This document shows positions 1-7,865 of a stretch of DNA of 18,269 nt, one piece after another; positions within the stretch are counted from its first letter, which is position 1, and each line of letters starts with the position of its first letter. Under the pieces are notes generated by a model, which saw only the letters and a program-made list of their open reading frames with translations, ran no database searches and was not told the origin of the DNA. The stretch comes from Candidatus Woesearchaeota archaeon. Its GTDB lineage: Archaea; Nanobdellota; Nanobdellia; Woesearchaeales; SKIA01. The translations under genes were made by a program, and so were the position numbers. Location: contig SKXU01000091.1 in assembly GCA_007128245.1 (NCBI GenBank), positions 1 to 18,269 on the forward strand, given 5' to 3'.

Positions 1-1
1 G

Positions 2-52
2 AATGCAGTGCGTGTCCGGCGCGATTTGCGTATTCTGAATAACAGTAACTGA
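2..52 (+). CDS. Possible C-terminal end of an upstream gene (partial)
   Basis: Reading from base 2 gives 16 sense codons (residues NAVRVRRDLRILNNSN) before a TGA at 50-52. The basic, hydrophilic sequence looks like a plausible C-terminus, but 16 codons are too few to identify a family. The other forward frames stop at 42 and 36. A reverse frame from an ATG at 78 is also open to the window edge, so a divergent gene cannot be excluded. Low confidence. Confidence 0.28.
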   Translation, partial: NAVRVRRDLRILNNSN

Positions 53-79
53 TTCCATATACAGGCGATAAAGGGCATG

Positions 80-90
80 TTTAATAAATA
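80..90 (+). promoter_or_regulatory. TATA box of the debranching-enzyme gene
   Basis: TTTAATAAATA lies in otherwise mixed sequence. A start site about 27 bases downstream would fall near 112, giving a leader of about ten bases before the GTG at 123. GGTGAG at 112-117 could serve as a weak ribosome binding site. Confidence 0.45.
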
Positions 91-122
91 CTAGGTGTTG
101 AAAAAGGGTTAGGTGAGCGTGC

Positions 123-1871
123 GTGCAGTGTCGGTATCCAACAACGAACAAAACTATTTCTGAGAAAAGTAGTAATCCGCACGTGTTTGTGGCTGATCAT
201 GGTTCGTACTGGTTTGTGGGTGCTGAGCACAATACCTCTGCGTATAATGGGCTAGGATTTTTGGATCTTTCATCGTATCAATTGCACAAAGTATTATTTG
301 ATGTGCGCTGCCAAGCAGCAACTCCTTCTGAAGTCATTGTGCGTCCAGGACAGTCTACTCGTGTGTCCGACACGGGTGTTGAGCAGTTTTTTTTCCGAGA
401 CCGTCTTGCGTGTTACTCATTTGAGGGTGCAGGAAAAGTAGATTTTTTCTTGGATGTGCGTGACACCAATGATTTTGGTGCGTTTTCTCGCTCGCACACA
501 GTTGATGTGCTCTCAAGTGATCCTTGGGTTGTTCGTGTGCGGGGAGCTGATGGCGCTGCTTTTGTGTTTGTGTGTTCTCAGCAGTGCGTGCTGCTCAGTG
601 AATGGCGTGCTCACCCGACCGAGTATGATCGCGCAAGAAGTCATCGTCCAGAATGGTTTTCTGAGCTGTTTATGCGCTCAGAGGGGAGCGTGAGAGTGGT
701 TATAGCTCCTGAGAGTCGTTTGTTTGAAGCAAAACAAGTGCTCAAGAGCGCATGGGACGCAAGCGAGGCAGTCTGGGATGATAACGTTGAGTACGCTGTG
801 GCAAAGGCGAGTGTGGAGTCATTACTCACAAAAACCCCTACTGGAAGTGCAGGCATACTCGCAGGTCTTCCGTGGTTTTTTCAGATTTATACGCGTGATG
901 AAGCTATTGCTGCCGGGGCTCTTATTGCTACGTCACAGCACTTGTTTGCAGCAAAGATTCTTCTTCGTGAAATATCTGTTATTCTTCCTGATGGACGCAT
1001 CCCGAATCGTTTTCCACACTCGGATGTGGGTTCTGCTGATGGTGTTGGATGGGCTTTTTTGCGTCTGCACCAAATTTTTTCTTCTCGCGCAAAGACGCTT
1101 TCTCTTGAGCAATGGAAGTTCGTGTTTGCGCAGCTAAAAGTGTCTCTTTCTCGGCTTGCTCCTGGCTGTTTTGGGGTGCTTATTCAAAGTGCTGCTCAAG
1201 AGACCTGGATGGATACGACGGGAGGGGTTGGTGATACGCGAGAGGGGAGTCGTATTGAGATTCAGGCGCTCACACTCCGTATGTTGCGTTTTGCTTCTGA
1301 GCTCGCTCAGTTTTTTGATGAACCAGAGCGTTTTGCTGCTCAAGAAGACCAATTGCGCTCTTTTGTGCACTCGCATTTATTTGATGGAACGCACTTATTT
1401 GATGGGTGTCAAGGGGAGGTTGCTGATACCACTGCACGTCCGAATGCTCTTTTGTGCCGATACATCTATCCGTGGTTGTTGTCTGATGAAGAGTGGTGTC
1501 GTGTCGCTGATTCGTTGCTTTCGCGACTCGCTACTGATTGGGGTGGGTTGCGCACCATTGATCCTTCTCACACATTGTTCGTGGACACCCATACGGGTGA
1601 GGATGATCGTTCCTATCATCGTGGTGACGTATGGTTTTTTCTGAATAATCTTATTGCCACCGGCTTAGTAGACCTTGATCCTCGCTATCGACCGTTTGCT
1701 CAACACGTCTATGATGCGTCTCGCAAGGACTTGTTAGCTATGGGCGCTGCTGGTCACTCTTCAGAAATTAGTAGTGCGCGCGCGCAAGAGGCTCTTGGTT
1801 GTTGGTGTCAAGCGTGGAGTGCTTCTTCATTTGTGGAATTAGCTCTCGCTCTTGACCGGACTAAAGGTTAG
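123..1871 (+). CDS. Glycogen debranching enzyme (amylo-alpha-1,6-glucosidase, GH133-like)
   Basis: This 582-residue cytosolic protein should hydrolyse alpha-1,6 branch glucose in glycogen or limit dextrin. The N-terminal 200 residues resemble the beta-sandwich that precedes the (alpha/alpha)6 barrel (HGSYWFVG... SAYNGLG). Barrel motifs follow in order: LPWFFQIYTRDE at 249-260, ETWMDT at 360-365, RIEIQAL at 377-383, RPNALL at 439-444, GLRTIDP at 475-481, YHRGDVWFF at 498-506 and SSEIS...GCWCQAWS at 546-566. By comparison with yeast Gdb1, the catalytic acids should be D259 and E548, and both are present. There is no GH13 transferase domain, as in prokaryotic short forms. The start is GTG because an in-frame TGA lies just upstream at 114-116. 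The 3' end overlaps the opposing gene by 33 bases. It implies a storage polysaccharide in this archaeon. Confidence 0.88.
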   Translation: MQCRYPTTNKTISEKSSNPHVFVADHGSYWFVGAEHNTSAYNGLGFLDLSSYQLHKVLFDVRCQAATPSEVIVRPGQSTRVSDTGVEQFFFRDRLACYSFEGAGKVDFFLDVRDTNDFGAFSRSHTVDVLSSDPWVVRVRGADGAAFVFVCSQQCVLLSEWRAHPTEYDRARSHRPEWFSELFMRSEGSVRVVIAPESRLFEAKQVLKSAWDASEAVWDDNVEYAVAKASVESLLTKTPTGSAGILAGLPWFFQIYTRDEAIAAGALIATSQHLFAAKILLREISVILPDGRIPNRFPHSDVGSADGVGWAFLRLHQIFSSRAKTLSLEQWKFVFAQLKVSLSRLAPGCFGVLIQSAAQETWMDTTGGVGDTREGSRIEIQALTLRMLRFASELAQFFDEPERFAAQEDQLRSFVHSHLFDGTHLFDGCQGEVADTTARPNALLCRYIYPWLLSDEEWCRVADSLLSRLATDWGGLRTIDPSHTLFVDTHTGEDDRSYHRGDVWFFLNNLIATGLVDLDPRYRPFAQHVYDASRKDLLAMGAAGHSSEISSARAQEALGCWCQAWSASSFVELALALDRTKG

Positions 1872-4643
1872 TGCTTGGTCAATATCTGTTTCTGTGTATC
1901 CTTGTGCAAGCAGTTTTGCGCGCACTTCGGTGTCTTTGAGTCCTTGTAGTTTGTGTATGCGCATCATATTTTTCACTGCTAGGAGTTCTTCTTCTCGTTC
2001 CATCTCCGCTACTTTTCTGAGTACTTGTGCACGCACATCTTCTTTTTTGAATCGAGCAGTGTACCATGCGCGTAGCTCTTCTCGTTTCTTGTATCCAACC
2101 ACTCCTCCTGTTGTGAGTATGACAAGAAGTATTCCGGCTCCTATGAGGATGATGATCAAAGAGAATTCTTGTTGCTCTACAGCAATAATTTCTGCTGTGA
2201 AAAGGACGCGCTCTTCTACTCCGAGTGCTGTGAATACGATGTTGTTTGAAGTGCTGTAGTTTTCACCTTCAGGAGGTATTGCTTCTACACGTATTGTGCG
2301 CGTCTCTCCGGGAAAAAGGGATATGAAGGCATCTGAGAGACTAATGAAGGGGTCTGGTCGTTGTGGGCGTATTTCTATGTCTATTCCTTGGTCAAGGAGG
2401 TTGCTTACTTGGATTTCTCCTACTGGTTCCTCTTCGTTGAGACTGAGTAATTGTGGGAATACTTCAAAGGGTCTGTTTGAGAATCGTTGCACGTTTACTG
2501 CGAATGGCACGACAAAGCGTACTCTGTTTGCGACGCATTCTATCGTTCCTTCATAAATCCTGTTTTCTGTTTCGAGTACTGCGAATCGTACGGGAAAGTT
2601 GTATGTGCTTGCGGTGAGGTTGTTGATGCTAAATGCTGCTGCACTACTAATTCCTGGCGTCTCCCACTCGAGTGAGCAGGAAAAGTCGTGGTTGCTTTTT
2701 TGAATTTGGAAGGGGAAGGTTGTGGTGCTACCAAAGACAGTGAGTCTTTCCGCGAGTTGTATTTCTAGCGTGGGAGCACTCTCAAGGATGACGGGTATGC
2801 GCAGGTACTCGTCTTGGTCTTTGAGCAGACGAAGATACCCTATTTCTGATACATCCCTGTCTGTGCGTAGTTCAAGAGGCACTCTTCTTCTGCTGTATGC
2901 GCCTACAAAGTCTCGTTGTTCTACTTCTATGTACGGTGCAAGGCTGTCTGAGAGTTCTAGACGTACGTCTTCGAGGTCGAATATGGTAGGGTTTATGATG
3001 TCTACTTCTACTCGTTGTCGGTTCATGATGATAACGCTTGGTTGCGCAACGAGTAAGGGACGCGCATTGTTTCTGAGCACGTAAAAGGCCATGGCGTTTC
3101 GTTTAATGTCCTCTAGGATCATGGTGGTGTTCGCAAGGTATTCTGCAGCAGTGTCTGCGTCTGCGAGTGCTTCATCACTCACGTTCAGGCTTGTCGCGTC
3201 TTCGTGTATTGACACCCATCGCTCAGCGTCCATAATTACTTCTGATGTTCTCTCAAATCCTCTGCGTAGTAGCGCCATCACTGCGTATCCTGTGTTTACG
3301 ATATCTTTTGATATCTGATCTACCACGCGTGAGCGTAACTGGTTGTATTCTTCATCATCTACTTCGTAAAATGATCGCTCATAGTACCAGTCGTGCATGT
3401 GCCATGCTCCGCTATTTGCTTGGTAGTAGCGCAGGTTTGTAATGAAGTCTTGTTGGTTGGTGGTGGTTGCGTATAAGTAGAGCGCGTCATTAATGGTGTT
3501 TCTCACTCCTCCCAGCGTGCTTCCTGCCGTTCTGTCTCGTTGTACAAGCGAGCTTATGTGGTTAAGAGCTGCTTGTCGTTGATTTGTATTGAGTGGGCTG
3601 TTGATTGCAAAGAGTGTTGTTCGGGTGTCGCAGGTGATGTTTTCGTTATTTTTCGTCCAGCAGGGTGGTGGTATGGTGTAGGTGAAGTTATCTCCGTGGT
3701 ATCCTACAATTCGTTCTCCGAATTGATTTTTTATTCGTGCAATAATGTTTTCTGTGCAGACAACGCTTGTGTACGCGTTGTGTTCGGGGCGAAACGAGAG
3801 TTCTTGCACTGCTGGATATTTATCTAGTGTGAGTATGATGGGGCTTCTGTCTCTGTAGTCGTAGACGCAACTGGTGTCTAGGGTGTTATTGATGTTGAAT
3901 GGGTGGTCTTGTATGTGTATGGTCCAGTTTTCTGTTGTGAGGTAGTTTTGGGTTTTTTCAAGGTATATTCTTCCATCATGTTGTAGTCTGAGGTCTTCAA
4001 ATCCTGCTTTGTCGAGTAAGAACAGGATGTTTGCAGTGGTGCTTACTCTGCAGCGTTCTTGCGGCCAGCATTTGTTTTCATCATCTCGGTTTATTCTGAG
4101 GTACTCAAGCGCTCGTGCGATTCGTTCAGGAAATATTTCTGGAAAGCTTGCGAGCACGAGCAATCCGTATGCGGTGTCTAGTGGTGTTTGCCATCCTCCA
4201 TCAGTAAACTGTGTTTCTACTACTCTGTTGAGTGTGTTGGAGAATTTGTTAATGCGTATCTCTCGTGTGAGTCTTAGGTTTTCATCTCCTGACACGTAGT
4301 CTGCTTGCACGAGTGCTTGTGTACAATCGAGTTGTTCAAGGTTGGTGCTTCCTACGTAGCAGTTGAGCGGTCCAAAGCGTCTTGCTTGCACGTCTACGAA
4401 TTCATTGGTGTCTTGGCAGAGCACGGAGAGTCGTACAGGCGTGTTTTGTTGTTCAAGGCACGCAAAAAAGATGAGGTCTTCGTTTTCTAGGTATGTTGGT
4501 TGTGGATCGTTGATGATGTAGGGGTTGTCTGGTCTGACGAGAAAGATGTCTTCTCTGATGTTTGCTTCATATGATGCGAGCGTGAAGGGTATGCTCAGTA
4601 GTAGTATGATGCCTATGAGTATTCTCGCCTCTTTGTTGTTCAT
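1839..4643 (-). CDS. Surface protein with alpha-toroid (terpenoid-cyclase-like) repeats and one membrane anchor
   Basis: A 934-residue type I membrane protein. Residues 5-23 form a signal peptide. Residues about 138-530 carry repeats like those of prenyltransferase/squalene-cyclase and A2M toroids: FTDGGWQTPLDTAYGLLVLAS (146-166), TTANILFLLDKAGF (202-215), INDALYLYA (384-392) with GAW (412-414), and VNTGYAVMALLRRGFE (449-464). No DxDD-type cyclase motif was seen, so it is probably a binding scaffold rather than a cyclase. Residues about 530-820 look like two or three beta-sandwich domains of the COG1470/NPCBM-associated kind. A membrane helix spans 829-849. The cytoplasmic tail is charged and helical and ends with a UBA/CUE-like stretch at 904-925 (EVRAKLLAQGYTETDIDQAL). 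Its ATG overlaps the stop of the upstream gene (ATGA), so it is the last gene of the winged-helix operon. Exact function unknown. Confidence 0.85.
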   Translation of the reverse strand: MNNKEARILIGIILLLSIPFTLASYEANIREDIFLVRPDNPYIINDPQPTYLENEDLIFFACLEQQNTPVRLSVLCQDTNEFVDVQARRFGPLNCYVGSTNLEQLDCTQALVQADYVSGDENLRLTREIRINKFSNTLNRVVETQFTDGGWQTPLDTAYGLLVLASFPEIFPERIARALEYLRINRDDENKCWPQERCRVSTTANILFLLDKAGFEDLRLQHDGRIYLEKTQNYLTTENWTIHIQDHPFNINNTLDTSCVYDYRDRSPIILTLDKYPAVQELSFRPEHNAYTSVVCTENIIARIKNQFGERIVGYHGDNFTYTIPPPCWTKNNENITCDTRTTLFAINSPLNTNQRQAALNHISSLVQRDRTAGSTLGGVRNTINDALYLYATTTNQQDFITNLRYYQANSGAWHMHDWYYERSFYEVDDEEYNQLRSRVVDQISKDIVNTGYAVMALLRRGFERTSEVIMDAERWVSIHEDATSLNVSDEALADADTAAEYLANTTMILEDIKRNAMAFYVLRNNARPLLVAQPSVIIMNRQRVEVDIINPTIFDLEDVRLELSDSLAPYIEVEQRDFVGAYSRRRVPLELRTDRDVSEIGYLRLLKDQDEYLRIPVILESAPTLEIQLAERLTVFGSTTTFPFQIQKSNHDFSCSLEWETPGISSAAAFSINNLTASTYNFPVRFAVLETENRIYEGTIECVANRVRFVVPFAVNVQRFSNRPFEVFPQLLSLNEEEPVGEIQVSNLLDQGIDIEIRPQRPDPFISLSDAFISLFPGETRTIRVEAIPPEGENYSTSNNIVFTALGVEERVLFTAEIIAVEQQEFSLIIILIGAGILLVILTTGGVVGYKKREELRAWYTARFKKEDVRAQVLRKVAEMEREEELLAVKNMMRIHKLQGLKDTEVRAKLLAQGYTETDIDQALTFSPVKSES

Positions 4644-6970
4644 TGTGCGTATGCGTCTAGGTAGTGGTGTAGTTGGTCGATGTGTTCTTTAAGGTGTTCT
4701 TTTTGGGTGTGCGGTAATGTTTCGTACGCGTTCAATGTTGTTTCGTACGCGTGGGAGATCGCATTAATATCTTTGTTGGATTGTATGGTTTCGTATGCTG
4801 ATTGGAGTGTTGCGAGAAAGTGTTGTTCTTGCGTGTTTGCTTTGAGGTGTTCGATGACGTCTTTGAGTGCTGCTTGTTGTTCTTCTCCGAGGTCTGCGTA
4901 GATTGCTTGTATCTCTGGCGTGAGTTGTGCTGCGTGGGCACCTCTTCCTTGTTGTATCGCGTCAAGAGCCATGTGTGTGAGTTCTGTGAATTCCTCAAAG
5001 AGTGCTGTTTCTTGTCGTTTCTTGCCTACTTTGCCTCCTGCTACGATGCCTACGAGAAAGATTCCTAGGAGGACGATGTACAGTATTCCTCGCGTAGGGC
5101 TTGTCTCTCCAAATCGCACGGTCACCATTCCGAGCAGGCTCGGGGGGTTTCTGAGTTGTTCTGGTACTACGAGGGTGTAGCCGAGTTGTCGATGGGTTGT
5201 TTGCGCCCAGTAACTGTATTCGTGCGTTTGGAATCTGAGTACGGGGTTTGCTCGTAGCACGTCAAATTCTCCTTGGACGCTCAGTCTGCTCACGTCTTGT
5301 GCGAGTGTGCGCGGTATGAATTCTATGAAGGTGCTTTCTTCGGGCGCAGTTACTTCTCTTCTGACTAGGACGTAGTCTTCGGTTCTGTCTTCGTAGTGTA
5401 TGCGTGCGTGTTTTGTGGTGGTGCGTATACTGACCTCTTTACTTACTTCTCTGATGCTGTGTCGGTATTGTCTTTGTAGTCTCGTGTCTTGTATTCCTCG
5501 TACTTCCAGAAATGTTTCTGTCCACTCCTGTACGTCTTCTGGGTCTGGATAGGTTATTCGTGTTTCTTCGTGAGGTATTTCTATTTCGTGAGGTAAAGAT
5601 GCGAGGATACTGTTTAGCTGCGTTTGTGTTGCTCGATCTACCTGTCGTAGTGCGTTATCAAATGCTTCGTACAGTCCTAGTGTGCTGAGTACTGCGTCTT
5701 GTGATGCGCTCAGCTGAAAGTTGAATCGTTTTTGTTGTATTTCTTCTCGTACGCGTTCTCGTTCTTGCTCAAGCGTGTGTTCTTGTGTGGTGAGAGTCTC
5801 TTGTGGTTCACTGTCAACCATGGGTTGCTCACTGTCTTCTACGGCCTGATTTGTGTCCGCTGCAGGTTCCTCACTGTGTTCTTCTGCTTGCTCACTGTCT
5901 TCAGTTGTCGTGTCTTCTTCGGGTGTTTCTTCGGGTGCAGGCAGCGTGACAATTTCTGTTCTGTCTCGCCGCATATCTATGTCTTGGCTGACGCGCACCT
6001 CTTGATGTGTGACGGTGAGAGTGTAGTTTCCTCTGAGTTGTGTGAATCGCGCAATGCCATTGCTTGATGTGGTTCTTGTGTGGTTTGTTGTTTGGTGTAG
6101 GGTGACTGTTGCTCCTTGCACGAGGGTTCCTGTTTCTTGTCTGACGATTACTTCGAGGTCAAATGATGGTTGCACAACAGTAAATTCTTTTGTTATACTC
6201 TCTCGTACTCCTTCGTTGTCTGTGACGATGAGTGTTGCGCTGTGTGGTCCTTCTTCAAAAAAGTAGTGTAGTGATTGTCTTCCTGTGCTTGTTGTTTCAT
6301 CTGAGAACAACCAGGTATATGTGTAGGGCGGCGTTCCTCCTGTTGCGGTAGCGTTAAATTGTGTCGGCCTATTTACGCGGGGTTCTTGGTGGGTGAAGTC
6401 TATGACAAGTGGTGGTCGCTCTTGCACGTCAAATGTGGTTGTTACGGTGGTGTTTTCTGCGGTGATGCGTGCGGTGTGTTGCCCTGCTTGCTCGGGAATC
6501 CAGATGAGGTTCACACTGCTTTCTATGGGGATGCTGTAGGTATCGACTACTTCGCTTTGTACGAGGATGTCTAGTGTTGCCGTGACAGGCCTGTTGGTGG
6601 TTGCGCGAAGTTGTACTTGTTCTTGTACTTCGTACGTGTGTTTGTGCGCTGAGATACTCAGATCAAGTGCTGGTTGTTCTTGTTCTACAGTGAATTGTGT
6701 TGTATCTTGCGTGGTGTTTGTCTGTACAGTGAGTTCGTATTCTCCTGCGTTGAGGTTGAGTGTGTGCGTGGTTTGGTTTGTGGTGATGTTTGTGTGAACC
6801 TCACCGTTTTTTGTGAGTATCACAAAGTATTCTGTGCTGTTGCCTTCCCATGCTGCCTGCAGTGTTGTGGGGAGGGTTTCTGAGGTGATGTCTTCGCTTG
6901 GCTGTGTGATCGTTACTGCGAGCGCTCCGGGAAGAAGAAGTAGGAGCATGAGGATATGTTCTGCTCTCAT
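4640..6970 (-). CDS. PKD-domain surface protein with acidic linker and cytoplasmic helical tail
   Basis: A 776-residue secreted, membrane-anchored protein. The signal peptide is residues 1-18 (ending PGALA). Ig-like beta domains occupy about 20-185. A PKD domain lies at about 187-266 (GGTPPYTYTW at 211-220, HSATLIVTDNEG at 243-254). A carboxypeptidase-regulatory-like fold follows at about 271-325 (VQGATVTLHQ...SSNGIARF). Residues 345-400 are a highly acidic, repetitive linker, and 400-457 are helical. A second beta-rich region reaches 625, then a membrane helix at 629-645, then about 130 residues of cytoplasmic helix. The ATG overlaps the regulator's stop by four bases. GGAGGT at 6984-6989 lies 13 bases upstream, rather far for a ribosome binding site, so translational coupling probably dominates. 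PKD domains usually bind polysaccharide or protein; the ligand here is unknown. Confidence 0.85.
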   Translation of the reverse strand: MRAEHILMLLLLLPGALAVTITQPSEDITSETLPTTLQAAWEGNSTEYFVILTKNGEVHTNITTNQTTHTLNLNAGEYELTVQTNTTQDTTQFTVEQEQPALDLSISAHKHTYEVQEQVQLRATTNRPVTATLDILVQSEVVDTYSIPIESSVNLIWIPEQAGQHTARITAENTTVTTTFDVQERPPLVIDFTHQEPRVNRPTQFNATATGGTPPYTYTWLFSDETTSTGRQSLHYFFEEGPHSATLIVTDNEGVRESITKEFTVVQPSFDLEVIVRQETGTLVQGATVTLHQTTNHTRTTSSNGIARFTQLRGNYTLTVTHQEVRVSQDIDMRRDRTEIVTLPAPEETPEEDTTTEDSEQAEEHSEEPAADTNQAVEDSEQPMVDSEPQETLTTQEHTLEQERERVREEIQQKRFNFQLSASQDAVLSTLGLYEAFDNALRQVDRATQTQLNSILASLPHEIEIPHEETRITYPDPEDVQEWTETFLEVRGIQDTRLQRQYRHSIREVSKEVSIRTTTKHARIHYEDRTEDYVLVRREVTAPEESTFIEFIPRTLAQDVSRLSVQGEFDVLRANPVLRFQTHEYSYWAQTTHRQLGYTLVVPEQLRNPPSLLGMVTVRFGETSPTRGILYIVLLGIFLVGIVAGGKVGKKRQETALFEEFTELTHMALDAIQQGRGAHAAQLTPEIQAIYADLGEEQQAALKDVIEHLKANTQEQHFLATLQSAYETIQSNKDINAISHAYETTLNAYETLPHTQKEHLKEHIDQLHHYLDAYAQ
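5825..5902 (-). repeat. Degenerate repeats coding for the EDSEQ-rich linker
   Basis: TTGCTCACTGTCTTC occurs identically at 5825-5839 and 5888-5902, with two looser copies nearby (around 5805-5820 and 5867-5885). On the minus strand they encode EDSEQ-like units (residues 357-361 and 378-382 of the PKD protein, with VDSEPQ and EHSEEP as variants). This is an internal coding repeat, prone to length change by slippage. Confidence 0.6.
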
Positions 6971-7473
6971 AGGAATGGGTGGTACCTCCGCGTGATGTGT
7001 GGGTGATTGATGAGTGCGTAAAAGTTTTCGTATCCTGAGAGGACGGTGTGGTTTGCATAAAAGTCCTCGTCTGCTAAGAGCATGTCGAGCAGTTCTTGGG
7101 CGTGAAGTGTGTGAGTGGGTGTTGTGCCTCCTACGGCGTAGAGGCGTTTTTTTGTTTCGTGATATACGATGATGTCGTGCGGCACGTGTAGTAATTCTGC
7201 TGCTCGTTGTTTGACGTCTTCGGGGAGTGTTTCGTATTTGCTTGTGTGGTTGAGCGCGAGCAAGAGTATGGCTCGTTTGTCTTCAAAGTTTATTGAGCAC
7301 AAATGGCTTCTTCCTACTTCATGTCGTTTAAGCACTCCTTTGTCTATGAGCATGCGTACTGTTTTGTGTACGTGCGGGTATGCTTTTCCGAGGCGTTTTG
7401 CTATCTCGTTTATACTGTAGATGCCTTTTGGGTTCTCACTGTATGCTGAGAGTATTTCTTGCTCAGAGGTCAC
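6967..7473 (-). CDS. Winged-helix transcriptional regulator
   Basis: A 168-residue protein starting with GTG, first gene of the operon with the two large surface proteins downstream. Residues 13-65 form a winged helix-turn-helix: IYSINEIAKRLGKAYPHVHKTV (18-39) gives the helices, and LIDKGVLKRHEVGRSHLCSINF (42-63) the wing. This layout is common in archaeal MarR/ArsR-like regulators. The C-terminal 100 residues (HDIIVYHETKKRLYAVGG..., then VLSGYENFYALI) do not match a domain I can name; they recall winged-helix proteins fused to a decayed nucleotidyltransferase-like domain, but the catalytic GS/DxD motif is missing. There is no membrane segment. The 3' end overlaps the next ATG by four bases. 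Inverted repeats at 7484-7498 and 7517-7536 make autoregulation plausible. Confidence 0.8.
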   Translation of the reverse strand: MTSEQEILSAYSENPKGIYSINEIAKRLGKAYPHVHKTVRMLIDKGVLKRHEVGRSHLCSINFEDKRAILLLALNHTSKYETLPEDVKQRAAELLHVPHDIIVYHETKKRLYAVGGTTPTHTLHAQELLDMLLADEDFYANHTVLSGYENFYALINHPHITRRYHPFL

Positions 7474-7483
7474 TATAGAGTTT

Positions 7484-7498
7484 TTCGGGGTTGCCGAA
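7484..7498. promoter_or_regulatory. Inverted repeat between TATA box and start of the regulator gene
   Basis: TTCGG-ggttg-CCGAA is a perfect 5+5 base inverted repeat lying between the TATA box (7497-7506) and the GTG at 7473. Bound protein here would block transcription initiation. Short arms mean it could be chance; alternatively it is a hairpin at the 5' end of the transcript. Confidence 0.35.
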
Positions 7499-7506
7499 TA
7501 TAAAAA
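7497..7506 (-). promoter_or_regulatory. TATA box of the regulator/surface-protein operon
   Basis: The minus strand reads TTTTTATATT, centred about 29 bases before the GTG start, so the mRNA should be leaderless or nearly so. Confidence 0.55.
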
Positions 7507-7516
7507 GCTATCGAAG

Positions 7517-7536
7517 AATGTATATCATTATACATT
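7517..7536. promoter_or_regulatory. Perfect 8+8 base palindrome, operator candidate
   Basis: AATGTATA-tcat-TATACATT is a perfect inverted repeat in the 146-base divergent region between the regulator gene and the 81-residue gene. It sits about 15 bases upstream of the regulator's TATA box and over 50 bases upstream of the other one. The spacing suits a dimeric winged-helix protein. No other region between these genes holds a palindrome this long. Confidence 0.5.
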
Positions 7537-7589
7537 TTAGGTACAATATATAGAACAATACTACTTTTAGAGAGTAACAGTTCAGAACA

Positions 7590-7597
7590 TTTATATA
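7590..7597 (+). promoter_or_regulatory. TATA box of the 81-residue membrane-protein gene
   Basis: TTTATATA is centred about 26 bases before the ATG at 7620, predicting a leaderless transcript. This is the main reason to accept the small gene as real. Confidence 0.6.
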
Positions 7598-7619
7598 GTT
7601 TCAATACCACTCAAAAGTA

Positions 7620-7865
7620 ATGACTGAATATGTGCTTGTTCCATTTGTGGGAATCCCCATCGCACTCATCGTAGTATTTACTACGCTCTCCGAGCTTGAA
7701 GCACACGCATACCACGTCTCTGAGCGCACAATACAGTTCGCAGATGATGCAGTTTCTGCGCTTGATTGCGCATACACCGCACGACCACTCACCGAGTGCT
7801 CACCGAACCTTATCACAGCCGATTTCTCTGAGGAAATTGAGCGAACACACGCGCTGTTGCGCTAA
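7620..7865 (+). CDS. Small single-pass membrane protein, unknown function
   Basis: An 81-residue protein with an N-terminal hydrophobic helix (residues about 4-23, YVLVPFVGIPIALIVVFTTL) and a hydrophilic remainder containing FADDAVSALDCA and the cysteines C50 and C60. There is no clear cleavage site, so it is probably anchored N-terminally with the tail outside; a pilin-like or anchor role is conceivable but not shown. It has its own TATA box, diverges from the regulator operon and overlaps the end of the opposing 523-residue gene by four bases. Its codons end mainly in A or C (atc, gca, ctc), unlike the other plus-strand genes here, which favour T and G. I do not recognise the family. Confidence 0.68.
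   Translation: MTEYVLVPFVGIPIALIVVFTTLSELEAHAYHVSERTIQFADDAVSALDCAYTARPLTECSPNLITADFSEEIERTHALLR

Noticed and set aside
1156..1644. 162-codon frame inside the debranching-enzyme gene
   Set aside because: Same strand, shifted frame, with leucine/cysteine-rich nonsense composition, while the GH133 motifs run through without a break.
1839..4643. Reading the toroid protein as an active squalene/terpene cyclase
   Set aside because: No DxDD or comparable catalytic motif was found, and the protein is secreted with a single anchor; a binding role is more likely.
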